From Acidimicrobiales bacterium (GTDB lineage: Bacteria; Actinomycetota; Acidimicrobiia; Acidimicrobiales; Acidimicrobilacustridaceae), in NCBI GenBank assembly GCA_018401565.1, contig JAGYKS010000024.1, positions 62,001-126,000 of the forward strand: a stretch of 64,000 nucleotides of DNA. Direction: 5' to 3'. Of the stretch, positions 57,654-64,000 are shown piece by piece. The notes below the pieces were generated by a model. That model was not told the origin of the DNA. It did not search any database and worked only from the letters and a program-made list of their open reading frames with translations. The position numbers were made by a program, and so were the translations under genes. Positions within the stretch are counted from its first letter, which is position 1; the number at the start of each line of letters is the position of its first letter.

Positions 57654-58004
57654 TCAGCCATGAGAGGCCGTCACCGTGGTGGTGATGCCGCCTCGCACGT
57701 TCCATCGGGTGATGACGGTCATCGACCGCGGAGCCAGGGCCGCCACCAGGTCGTTGAGGATCACGTTGGTGACGTCCTCGTGGTGGTGGCCTTCGTCGCG
57801 GAAGCCCCACAGGTACAGCTTCAGGCTCTTGAGCTCCACGATGGAGGCTTCGGGAACATAGGTGATCTCGACGATGCCGAAGTCCGGCTGCCCGGTGACC
57901 GGGCACAGGCAGGTGAGTTCAGGTGTCTCACACAGGATCTCGTAGTCACGCCCCGGATGGGGATTGGGGATGGCAACAAGTTCCTTGGACGGGGTCGAGC
58001 CCAT
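57654..58004 (-). CDS. queF: NADPH-dependent 7-cyano-7-deazaguanine reductase
   Basis: Reduces preQ0 to preQ1 in queuosine synthesis; T-fold family. The nucleophile Cys is in ELTCLCPVTGQPDFGIVEI, and the NADPH motif ELKSLKLYLWGFRDEGHHHE is complete. The 116-aa type I length fits a start at ATG 58004. It begins 10 bp after the bL37 stop and has no separate ribosome binding site. No other queuosine genes (queC, queD, queE, tgt) are in the window. Confidence 0.93.
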   Translation of the reverse strand: MGSTPSKELVAIPNPHPGRDYEILCETPELTCLCPVTGQPDFGIVEITYVPEASIVELKSLKLYLWGFRDEGHHHEDVTNVILNDLVAALAPRSMTVITRWNVRGGITTTVTASHG

Positions 58005-58014
58005 GAGCGCGAAG

Positions 58015-58101
58015 TCAGCCGCGGCCGCGGTTGGGCTTGCGCCCGTGGTTGGCCTTTGAGCTGCGGGCCTTGGTGCGGGACTTGTTGGTGCGCTTGGACA
58101 T
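58015..58101 (-). CDS. Ribosomal protein bL37-like micro-protein (28 aa)
   Basis: Reads MSKRTNKSRTKARSSKANHG followed by RKPNRGRG: 28 residues, 13 of them Lys or Arg. The core SKANHGRKPN matches the SKANHGKRPN end of bL37, a ~24-residue protein found in mycobacterial 50S subunits. TATGCT ends 7 nt before the ATG, giving a leaderless start. An in-frame ATG four codons upstream lies inside that box and is less likely. It sits between ychF (divergent) and queF (downstream, 10 bp). Confidence 0.75.
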   Translation of the reverse strand: MSKRTNKSRTKARSSKANHGRKPNRGRG

Positions 58102-58108
58102 GGGCCAG

Positions 58109-58114
58109 AGCATA
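58109..58114 (-). promoter_or_regulatory. -10 box of the bL37-queF transcript (leaderless type)
   Basis: TATGCT on the minus strand ends 7 nt before the ATG at 58101. Confidence 0.5.
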
Positions 58115-58172
58115 CCGGTCGCCGCTCCCACGGCAGTATCCGACCTTTGGACGCCGCCGTCACCATGGCCGT

Positions 58173-58178
58173 TAGGCT
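58173..58178 (+). promoter_or_regulatory. -10 box of ychF (leaderless type)
   Basis: TAGGCT ends 7 nt before the ATG at 58186, matching the box and spacing seen at 20226. Confidence 0.5.
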
Positions 58179-58185
58179 CAGCTCA

Positions 58186-59262
58186 ATGGAGCGCTTTGGA
58201 TTCGTGGGTCTACCCAATGCCGGCAAGTCGTCGCTGTACAACGCGTTGTCGGGAGGCAGCGCTCTGGCAGCGCCGTATGCCTTTGCCACCACCGAGGCCA
58301 ACGTGGGCATGGCCAAGGTCCCCGACCCCCGACTCGACGCCCTGGCCGAACTGAGCAACAGCAAGTCGGTGGTGCCAGCCAGCGTGCAGTTCGTGGACAT
58401 CGGTGGTCTGGTCGAGGGCGCCAGCAAGGGCGAGGGTCTCGGCAACCGGTTTTTGGCCGACATCCGTGAAGCCGACGCTGTGGTGTACGTGTTGCGGGCC
58501 TTCGTTGACGACGACGTGCCCGGCCCCACCGACCCTGCCGACACCCTGCGGGTGCTGGAGACCGAACTCAGCCTGGCCGATCTGGAGTCGGTGGAACGCC
58601 ACGCCGACCGGCGCCGCAAGCCGGCCCGCAACGATCCGGCCGTTGCCGCCGAGCTGGCCGCACTGGATGCCGCCCTGGTGGCTTTGGGTGAGGGCACTCC
58701 GGTGTACCGGGCCGGGCTGCCGGCACAGGTGCTGGAGGCGCTGGCCCCGTTTTTCCTGCTCACCAACAAGCCGGTGATCGCCGTGGTCAACGTGGGGGAG
58801 GACCAGCTCGACGACGTGGACTCGGTGGTGGCCCCGGTGCAGGCCGAGCTGGGCCAGTTCGGCGAAGCCATCGGGATGTGTGTGCAGCTCGAGGCCGAGG
58901 CCGCCCAGCTGCCGGCAGCCGACCGGGCCGAAATGCTCGATGCCCTGGGACTGGGCGAGGGGGCACTGCCCCGGTTCGTGCGGGCCGCCTACCACCTGCT
59001 TGGCCTGCGCACCTTTTTGACCACCGGGGAAAAAGAGACCCGGGCGTGGACGTTTCGGGCCGGGTCAAAGGCGCCCCGTTGTGCCGGGGTGATCCACACC
59101 GATTTCGAACGGGGTTTCATCCGGGCCGAGGTGATAGGCACCGACGAACTGCTCGAGGTGGGTTCGTGGTCCAAGGCCCGTGACGTCGGCAAGCTCCGGG
59201 TCGAGGGCAAGGACTACGAAGTGGCCGACGGCGACGTGCTCGAGATCCGGTTCAACGTCTGA
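58186..59262 (+). CDS. ychF: Redox-regulated ATPase YchF (OLA1 family)
   Basis: TRAFAC-class P-loop protein that prefers ATP and associates with ribosomes. Walker A GLPNAGKSSLYNALSGG, switch II region FVDIGGLVEGASKGEGLGNR, then TNKPVIAVVNVGED and a C-terminal TGS domain (TGEKETRAWTFRAGSKAPRC, EVADGDVLEIRFNV). 358 aa, normal. The ATG at 58186 agrees with the family N-terminus (MERFGFVGLPN) and with the -10 box. The stop is 10 bp before the DUF192 gene. Confidence 0.95.
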   Translation: MERFGFVGLPNAGKSSLYNALSGGSALAAPYAFATTEANVGMAKVPDPRLDALAELSNSKSVVPASVQFVDIGGLVEGASKGEGLGNRFLADIREADAVVYVLRAFVDDDVPGPTDPADTLRVLETELSLADLESVERHADRRRKPARNDPAVAAELAALDAALVALGEGTPVYRAGLPAQVLEALAPFFLLTNKPVIAVVNVGEDQLDDVDSVVAPVQAELGQFGEAIGMCVQLEAEAAQLPAADRAEMLDALGLGEGALPRFVRAAYHLLGLRTFLTTGEKETRAWTFRAGSKAPRCAGVIHTDFERGFIRAEVIGTDELLEVGSWSKARDVGKLRVEGKDYEVADGDVLEIRFNV

Positions 59263-59272
59263 GGATGCGTCG

Positions 59273-59605
59273 ATGGCCTGGCTGGTGCACGACAACAAGG
59301 TGCTGGCCAGCCTGGAGATCGCCGACACCGCCGTGCGACGAGGGCGCGGGTTGCTGGGCCGCGACGGCATCGAGGGGGCGATCTGGTTGCCTGGCACCCG
59401 GTCGGTCCACACCATCGGGATGCGGTTTGCCATCGACGTCGCCTTTTGCGATGGCGACCTCACCGTTGTGCGGGTGGTGACGTTGCGCCCCAATCGGGTG
59501 ACTCGTCCGATGCTCCGGTGTCGTTCGGCGGTGGAAACGTCAGCTGGCATGTTCGCCCGGTGGGGCATCGGCCCCGGCGCAGCGCTGGAGATGCGTGGTG
59601 ACTGA
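59273..59605 (+). CDS. DUF192 family protein
   Basis: 110 aa with the DUF192 signature: RRGRGLLGRDGIEGAIWLPG, the TRSVHTIGMRFAIDVAFCDG segment (usual motif HTFGMRFPID) and a final [10 protein letters not shown]. No signal peptide, unlike many family members. The biochemical role is unknown. It lies 10 bp after ychF and overlaps rsmI, consistent with one transcript ychF - DUF192 - rsmI. Confidence 0.88.
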   Translation: MAWLVHDNKVLASLEIADTAVRRGRGLLGRDGIEGAIWLPGTRSVHTIGMRFAIDVAFCDGDLTVVRVVTLRPNRVTRPMLRCRSAVETSAGMFARWGIGPGAALEMRGD

Positions 59606-60509
59606 TCCCGGGGTCCAGGCGGCGCCCACCCGCGCCGGGGTTGGTGGGGCGCTGGTGCTGGTTGCCACCCCCATCGGGAACATGGGTGACCTGGCACCGC
59701 GTGCGGTGCGCGCTCTGGCCGAGGCCGACGTGGTGGCGTGCGAGGACACACGGCGCACCGGGAGGTTGTTGGCTGCGGTGGGGGTCACGGCACAGCGGCT
59801 GATGGTGGTCAACGACCACACCGAAGCCGAGGCCGCGGTGCGATTGGTGGAGGCGGTGGGACGCGGCGAGCGGGTGGCGCTGGTGACCGACGCTGGCATG
59901 CCCGGCATCGCCGACCCCGGCGAACGCCTGGTGGCGGCCATGGTGGCTGCCGGCCTCAGCGTCGAGATCATTCCCGGCCCCAGTTCGCCGCTGGCAGGTC
60001 TGGTGCTCAGCGGCTTTTCCACGGCCAGGTTCGTGATGGAGGGTTTCCTTCCGCGGCGTGGGGCCGAGCGTGTCCAGCGACTCGCCACGGTGGCCGGCGA
60101 GCGCCGCACTGTGGTGCTGCTGGAGGCTCCACACCGACTGGTGCGGACCGTGACCGACCTTGCCGCAGTCTGCGATGACGGGCGTCGTGTGGCGCTGTGC
60201 CGGGAACTCACCAAACTGCATGAGCAGGTATGGCGAGGCACCCTGGCCGAGGCGGTGGATTACTGCGCTGAGGTGACCCCGCGCGGTGAGTACGTGGTGG
60301 TGGTCGACGGTGCTGCGGCTCCGGCTCCGGCCACCGACGACGAGTTGCGTGCTGCGGTGCGTCGGGCGATGGGGCAGGGGTCGTCCACTCGTGACGCTTC
60401 AGACGAGGTGGCGGCCGCCGCCGGGGTGTCGCGACGAAGGGTGTACGAGCTCGCCGTCAGTGACTCCGCCCCAGATGAGGGTGATGGTGGTGTCGATGGT
60501 CAGCCCTGA
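59595..60509 (+). CDS. rsmI: 16S rRNA (cytidine(1402)-2'-O)-methyltransferase
   Basis: SAM-dependent ribose methylation of C1402 in the ribosomal P site. The tetrapyrrole-methylase fold motifs are present: [68 protein letters not shown] and [14 protein letters not shown]. 304 aa. Two adjacent GTG codons (59595 and 59598) are possible starts, both overlapping the DUF192 gene. The stop codon lies in the first copy of a 21-bp repeat. Confidence 0.94.
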   Translation: MVTDPGVQAAPTRAGVGGALVLVATPIGNMGDLAPRAVRALAEADVVACEDTRRTGRLLAAVGVTAQRLMVVNDHTEAEAAVRLVEAVGRGERVALVTDAGMPGIADPGERLVAAMVAAGLSVEIIPGPSSPLAGLVLSGFSTARFVMEGFLPRRGAERVQRLATVAGERRTVVLLEAPHRLVRTVTDLAAVCDDGRRVALCRELTKLHEQVWRGTLAEAVDYCAEVTPRGEYVVVVDGAAAPAPATDDELRAAVRRAMGQGSSTRDASDEVAAAAGVSRRRVYELAVSDSAPDEGDGGVDGQP

Positions 60510-61053
60510 CCTGCCCGTCTACGACCCTGACCTGCCCGATCACGACCCTGCTCTGCCCGATCACGACCTTGCGCCCCGTGGTCTGTCGGCGTCCCCACGT
60601 GACGACCGCACCGACCACCTGAGCGACGTGTACGACCCGGCCACGTTGGCAGCCATCGATGCGGGGGTGGCGACCGGTGGTGGGTTGGACCAGCGGCACC
60701 GGCAGGCGCTCGGCAGCCCAGCGGAGTCCGGTCGTGGTGACGGGCGAGTCAACGGGAGCACTGAGGAGTGTCGCCCCGGAGCGAGTCGCCCTGCACCCGG
60801 CTCAACGGCGACAGACACCGCACGCACCGGTCGCAGGGGCATGGGGGCGGTGTCGCTGGCCGGTGCGCTGTGGCTCGGGGCATTGACCGGACTGGGTGAG
60901 GCGTTCGGCGATGAGGACCTCCAGCCCCATGTGGGGTGGTGGGTGCCGGCAGCCACCGACCCTGGGACCGAGGCCGTCAGTGTCCACCTCGTACCTGGTG
61001 CGCCGGCGGCCAGCCATGTGGTGGTCCGGCAGTGGCTGTTGGCTGGCCACTGA
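60484..61053 (+). CDS. Hypothetical protein with N-terminal Asp-Pro repeats
   Basis: About 189 aa, overlapping the end of rsmI. The N-terminus carries repeats encoded by a 21-bp DNA repeat (VYDPDLPDHDPALPDHDLAP). A disordered charged stretch follows, and the C-terminal ~70 residues contain one hydrophobic segment (MGAVSLAGALWLGALTGLG) and VSVHLVPGAPAASHVVVRQW. The family was not recognised. ATG 60484 is the first reasonable start, 60496 the second. The hydrophobic part could be a membrane anchor or a buried helix. Confidence 0.5.
   Translation: MVVSMVSPDLPVYDPDLPDHDPALPDHDLAPRGLSASPRDDRTDHLSDVYDPATLAAIDAGVATGGGLDQRHRQALGSPAESGRGDGRVNGSTEECRPGASRPAPGSTATDTARTGRRGMGAVSLAGALWLGALTGLGEAFGDEDLQPHVGWWVPAATDPGTEAVSVHLVPGAPAASHVVVRQWLLAGH
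60505..60567 (+). repeat. 21-bp tandem repeat, three copies, spanning the rsmI stop
   Basis: CCTGACCTGCCCGTCTACGA+C, then two closely similar 21-bp units. The first unit contains the rsmI stop at 60507-60509. The period is a multiple of three and the repeat is translated in frame by the overlapping hypothetical gene. Confidence 0.9.
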
Positions 61054-61144
61054 CGACCCACAGGGTCGACGGTCGGCGGCGCCGCTGTCGACGCAGTTGA
61101 CGCTCGGGTGCGAACCGATGCGTCCGGTGGTACCGGGCCATCGG

Positions 61145-61150
61145 TAGTGT
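61145..61150 (+). promoter_or_regulatory. -10 box of metG (leaderless type)
   Basis: TAGTGT ends 7 nt before the GTG at 61158 and overlaps the alternative GTG at 61149, which favours 61158. Confidence 0.5.
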
Positions 61151-61157
61151 GACCGTT

Positions 61158-62670
61158 GTGCCGCCGTTCTACGTGACAACGCCCATCTACTACGTGAACG
61201 ACGTTCCCCACATCGGGCACGCCTACACCACCGTGACTGCCGATGCCCTGGCCCGGTGGCACCGGCTCAACGGTGACCCCACATTTTTTCTCACCGGGAC
61301 CGACGAGCACGGCCTCAAGGTGATGCGGGCCGCCGAGGCCAACGGGTGCAGTCCGCAGGATTGGGCTGATCGCACCTCGGCGAGGTTCCGGGAGGCCTGG
61401 GATCTGCTCGACATCTCCTACGACGACTACATCCGCACGACCGAACCGCGCCACGAGCAAGCCGTTCAGCACCTGCTGCAGCGCGTCTTCGACAACGGCC
61501 ACATCTACAAAGACACCTACTCGGGCTTGTACTGCGTGGCGTGTGAGGCGTACTACGCAGCCGCTGACCTCACCGACGGCGACCTGTGCCCCACCCACAA
61601 CAAGCCTGTGGAACACCTCGAAGAGGAGAACTGGTTCTTCCGGCTGTCGGCGTTCGCCGAGCCCCTGATGCAGTGGTACGAAGCCAATCCCACAGCCGTT
61701 GCGCCAGCGGGAAAGCGCAACGAGGCTCTGGGAATCATCCGGCAGGGTCTCGACGATGTCTCCATCTCGCGCACCTCCATCGACTGGGGTGTGCCGGTGC
61801 CGTGGGATCCGGGGCACGTCTTTTACGTCTGGTACGACGCCCTCATCAACTACGCCACCGCCGTGGGGTACGGCTCGGATCGTGAACGTTTCGACACCTG
61901 GTGGCCGCACGTCCACCACATCATCGGCAAGGACATCCTGCGCTTTCATTGTGTGTACTGGCCCGCCATGCTGCTGGCCGCCGGTGAGGAGCCACCGGCC
62001 AACATCAACGTGCACGGCTACTTGCTGGTGGGCGGCGAGAAGATGTCCAAGACGTCGCTGAACCAGATCTTCCCCGCCGACCTGGTGGAGGTGTTCGGGG
62101 TGGATGGCTACCGCCACCATTTCCTGCGCGACCAGTCGTTCGGGCCCGATGGCGACTTCTCGTTCGAGGGCATGGTGGGCCGGTACAACACCGACCTGGC
62201 CAACAATCTGGGCAACCTGCTGAGCAGGGTGTCCACGGTGGTGGCAAAAAAGTGTGGGGGATCGGACCCGCCCCCGACCCCAACAGCCCGCTGGCGACCG
62301 TGGCCGCCAAGGTGGCGGCCGACACCGCCCGGCACTGGGAGGCGGTGGCGCCGTCGCAGGCGCTGGAGGCCACCTGAGCCTGGTGCGCGAGGCCAACGCC
62401 CATCTCGAGGACAACGAGCCGTGGAAGATGGAGCCGGGGCCGGCAGTCGATGCTGTGCTTGGCGACGCCCTCGAGGTCCTGCGCATCGTGTCGGTGCTGG
62501 CCAGCCCGGCCATGCCCACGGCGTGTGCCGAGGTGTGGAGCCGCATCGGCCTGCCCGGCACGCCCACCGATCAGCTGTTGCCGGCCGCCGCCAGTTGGGG
62601 CGGCTACCCCGGGGCCCTGCCGGTGCGAAAGGGCGACCCGTTGTTCCCCCGCCTGAGCGTCGATGGCTGA
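61158..62670 (+). CDS. metG: Methionyl-tRNA synthetase (two frameshifts)
   Basis: Class I synthetase charging tRNA-Met. HIGH motif in VNDVPHIGHAYTTV, KMSKS motif as GGEKMSKTSLNQ, zinc-site cysteines in CVACEAYYAAAD and CPTHNKP, tRNA-binding helices at the C-terminus (NAHLEDNEPWKMEP). Two single-base deletions break it: one G in the run 62256-62260 (restoring KKCGGIGPAPDPNSPLATVA) and one base near 62374-62376 (restoring EATWSLVREAN). Repaired length is ~504 aa, normal. GTG 61158 matches the family N-terminus (VPPFYVTTPIYYVND). It overlaps tatD by 8 bp. Confidence 0.94.
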
Positions 62671-63463
62671 CGACCCTGCACCACAGGGCGCCCCCGTCGG
62701 GCAGCGTTGGGTGGACAGTCACTGCCATCTCGACCCCGATGGGGACGTGGGCGCCGTGGTGGCCGAAGCTCGGGCCGCCGGGGTCACCCGGATGGTGAAT
62801 GTGGGCACCGATGTTGCGTCGTCACAGGCGGCCATCGCGGTGGCCGCTGCCAACCCCGGTGTGTGGGCGACCGCTGGGGTGCACCCCCACGACGCCTCCG
62901 GCGGCATCGAGGGGCTCGAAGGCCTGCTCAGTGCCCCCAAGGTGGTGGCCGTGGGGGAGTGCGGGCTGGACTACCACTACGACCATTCCCCTCGCCACGA
63001 CCAGCGTCAGGTATTCGCCGCCCAGATTGCGCTGGCCCATGCCAGGCGACTCCCGCTGGTGATCCATACCCGTGAAGCATGGGACGACACGTTCGACGTG
63101 CTGGTGTCCGAGGGGGTTCCCGACGTGGTGATCATGCACTGCTTCACCGGAGGACCCGTCGAGGCGCGCCGATCGCTGGATCTGGGCGCCTACCTGTCAT
63201 TTAGCGGCATCGTCACGTTTCCCGGGGCTCCCGAGGTTCGTGAGGCTGCGGCCCTGTGCCCCGCCGACAGGATCCTTGTCGAGACCGACAGCCCGTACCT
63301 GGCTCCGGTGCCCAACCGGGGCCGGTCCAACCGTCCGGCCTGGGTGGGGTTGGTTGGCGCCGTGGTCGCCGACGTTCGCACGGTGCCGACTGCTGAGGTT
63401 GCCGCCCTCACCTGTGCCAACGCCATTGAGGCGTTCGGTCTCACTGGCGGCGAAGCGCCCTGA
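62663..63463 (+). CDS. tatD: TatD family metal-dependent deoxyribonuclease
   Basis: Metal-dependent hydrolase with nuclease activity, 266 aa. Metal ligands: WVDSHCHLD (residues ~17-25), VGECGLDYHYD, VIHTREAWDD, MHCFTGG and ILVETDSPYLAP. It follows metG with an 8-bp overlap (ATGGCTGA), the common actinobacterial arrangement metG-tatD. Many relatives are 3'-5' exonucleases acting in DNA repair or quality control. Confidence 0.94.
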   Translation: MADDPAPQGAPVGQRWVDSHCHLDPDGDVGAVVAEARAAGVTRMVNVGTDVASSQAAIAVAAANPGVWATAGVHPHDASGGIEGLEGLLSAPKVVAVGECGLDYHYDHSPRHDQRQVFAAQIALAHARRLPLVIHTREAWDDTFDVLVSEGVPDVVIMHCFTGGPVEARRSLDLGAYLSFSGIVTFPGAPEVREAAALCPADRILVETDSPYLAPVPNRGRSNRPAWVGLVGAVVADVRTVPTAEVAALTCANAIEAFGLTGGEAP

Positions 63464-63500
63464 TGGGGCGTCCCGTTGTATGTCAGACGGATTGCGATAG

Positions 63501-63530
63501 TTGCGAAATGATTACGAACGGCGCTATATT
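63501..63530 (+). promoter_or_regulatory. Promoter of the secreted protein gene at the window end
   Basis: TTGCGA (63501-63506) and TATATT (63525-63530) are 18 bp apart in an AT-rich island, and the -10 ends 8 nt before the ATG at 63539. A leaderless transcript is likely. A second TTGCGA lies 10 bp upstream of the first. Confidence 0.6.
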
Positions 63531-63538
63531 TCGTGTCC

Positions 63539-64000
63539 ATGCGGGCGGAGAACCCGGAGTCCACGCAGTCGCGTGCCTCCTTTGGGACAGACCAGCGGCC
63601 CTCGGGTCGCCCAGCGGTTCGGCACAGCCGACCAGTGCTGGTGGCCCTGACCCTGGCCGTGGTGATGATCCCGGTCCTGGTGGCCGTGTTGATCCCGGCG
63701 CTGGCCGTCGGGACCCCCGATGCCAGTCGCACCGGCCCAGCCCCGTTGGCCACCAGCATGGTCAACACGGTGGTGGAGTTGGCTGCTGCCGAGCAGCGGG
63801 TGGCACCGTCCACCTCAGGGTCGGTCACCTCGACCCCAACCACCGTTGCACCCCCCACCACCGAGGCTCCGGCGACCACCGCGCCGCCCACCACCGAGGC
63901 TCCGCCAACCACCGTGGTCGTCACCGCCCCGCCGACAACGGCGGCACCTCCGCCCCCACCGCCTCCACCTCCGCCTCCCCTCCGCCCCCGAGCCGCGTGC
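63539..64000 (+). CDS. Secreted or membrane-anchored Thr/Pro-rich protein, N-terminal part (3' end outside window)
   Basis: Open from ATG 63539 to the window edge. A basic N-terminus (MRAENPESTQSRASFGTDQR) is followed by a membrane or signal segment (VLVALTLAVVMIPVLVAVLI) and then a long linker rich in Thr-Pro-Pro and poly-Pro (APPTTEAPATTAPPTTEAP). The enzymatic domain, if any, is beyond the window. In many actinobacteria the gene after tatD encodes a resuscitation-promoting factor or transglycosylase-like cell-wall protein, which fits a cell-wall-spanning linker; this is inference from position. The last few codons may contain an indel in the C-rich run. Confidence 0.65.
   Translation, partial: MRAENPESTQSRASFGTDQRPSGRPAVRHSRPVLVALTLAVVMIPVLVAVLIPALAVGTPDASRTGPAPLATSMVNTVVELAAAEQRVAPSTSGSVTSTPTTVAPPTTEAPATTAPPTTEAPPTTVVVTAPPTTAAPPPPPPPPPPPLRPRAAC

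Noticed and set aside
60561..62567. A 668-codon open frame on the minus strand
   Set aside because: It is antisense to metG, and its translation has no family features while metG is unmistakable.

Overview
The window comes from a high-GC Gram-positive bacterium, almost certainly an actinomycete in the broad sense (phylum Actinomycetota). The gene order dprA - xerC - secreted M23-like protein - rpsB - tsf - pyrH - frr - cdsA - dxr - site-2 protease - ispG is the conserved actinobacterial order. So is metG - tatD followed by a secreted Thr/Pro-rich protein. Two F420-type luciferase-like oxidoreductases, a wax ester synthase/DGAT-type acyltransferase, an MptB-like mannosyltransferase and a bL37-like micro-protein fit the same assignment. 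The mix of fatty-acid genes and leaderless promoters suggests a non-mycobacterial lineage, possibly Acidimicrobiia; that class call is inference only.

Layout. 1-13004 (+): DNA uptake and chromosome resolution (dprA, xerC), a secreted M23/lipase fusion, the translation cluster rpsB-tsf-pyrH-frr, then cdsA, dxr, rip and ispG (phospholipid and MEP isoprenoid synthesis). 13074-20197 (mostly -): DUF7064-like protein, extended SDR, F420-type oxidoreductase, WS/DGAT acyltransferase, PAP2 phosphatase, alpha/beta hydrolase. 20239-25408: SnoaL-like protein, an alkaline-phosphatase-superfamily enzyme with permuted motif order, a subtilisin-like protease with SLH repeats, methylglyoxal synthase, a DoxX-like protein. 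25435-32980: a lipid/acyl-CoA block (SDR, acyl-CoA ligase, branched-chain-type binding lipoprotein, acyl-CoA dehydrogenase, F420-type oxidoreductase, nitronate monooxygenase). 33242-39689: Nudix, DUF983, a KtrB/KtrA K+ uptake system, SDR, [3Fe-4S] ferredoxin and its FAD reductase, YhhN. 39735-45335: trehalose synthase-maltokinase fusion and 4-alpha-glucanotransferase. 45485-57637: mannosyltransferase, universal stress protein, M1 aminopeptidase, PfkB kinase, alpha-L-fucosidase, a TetR - diiron protein - crotonase operon, a second crotonase, an unknown protein. 57654-64000: queF, bL37, ychF, DUF192, rsmI, metG, tatD and the 5' part of a secreted protein.

Three patterns run across the whole window. 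(1) About two dozen single-base frameshifts, mostly one missing base in a G or C run, interrupt otherwise intact and often essential genes (tsf, ispG, cdsA, metG, xerC, pepN). They are best read as sequence errors; I give such genes as one CDS spanning both frames. (2) Many first genes have a TANNNT -10 box ending 6-9 nt before the start codon and no ribosome binding site, the signature of leaderless mRNAs. (3) Short tandem repeats (unit 8-21 bp) begin at or just after several stop codons and fill the gaps between convergent genes.

I see no tRNA, rRNA, CRISPR array, insertion sequence, prophage or defence island. No gap between genes exceeds 300 bp.
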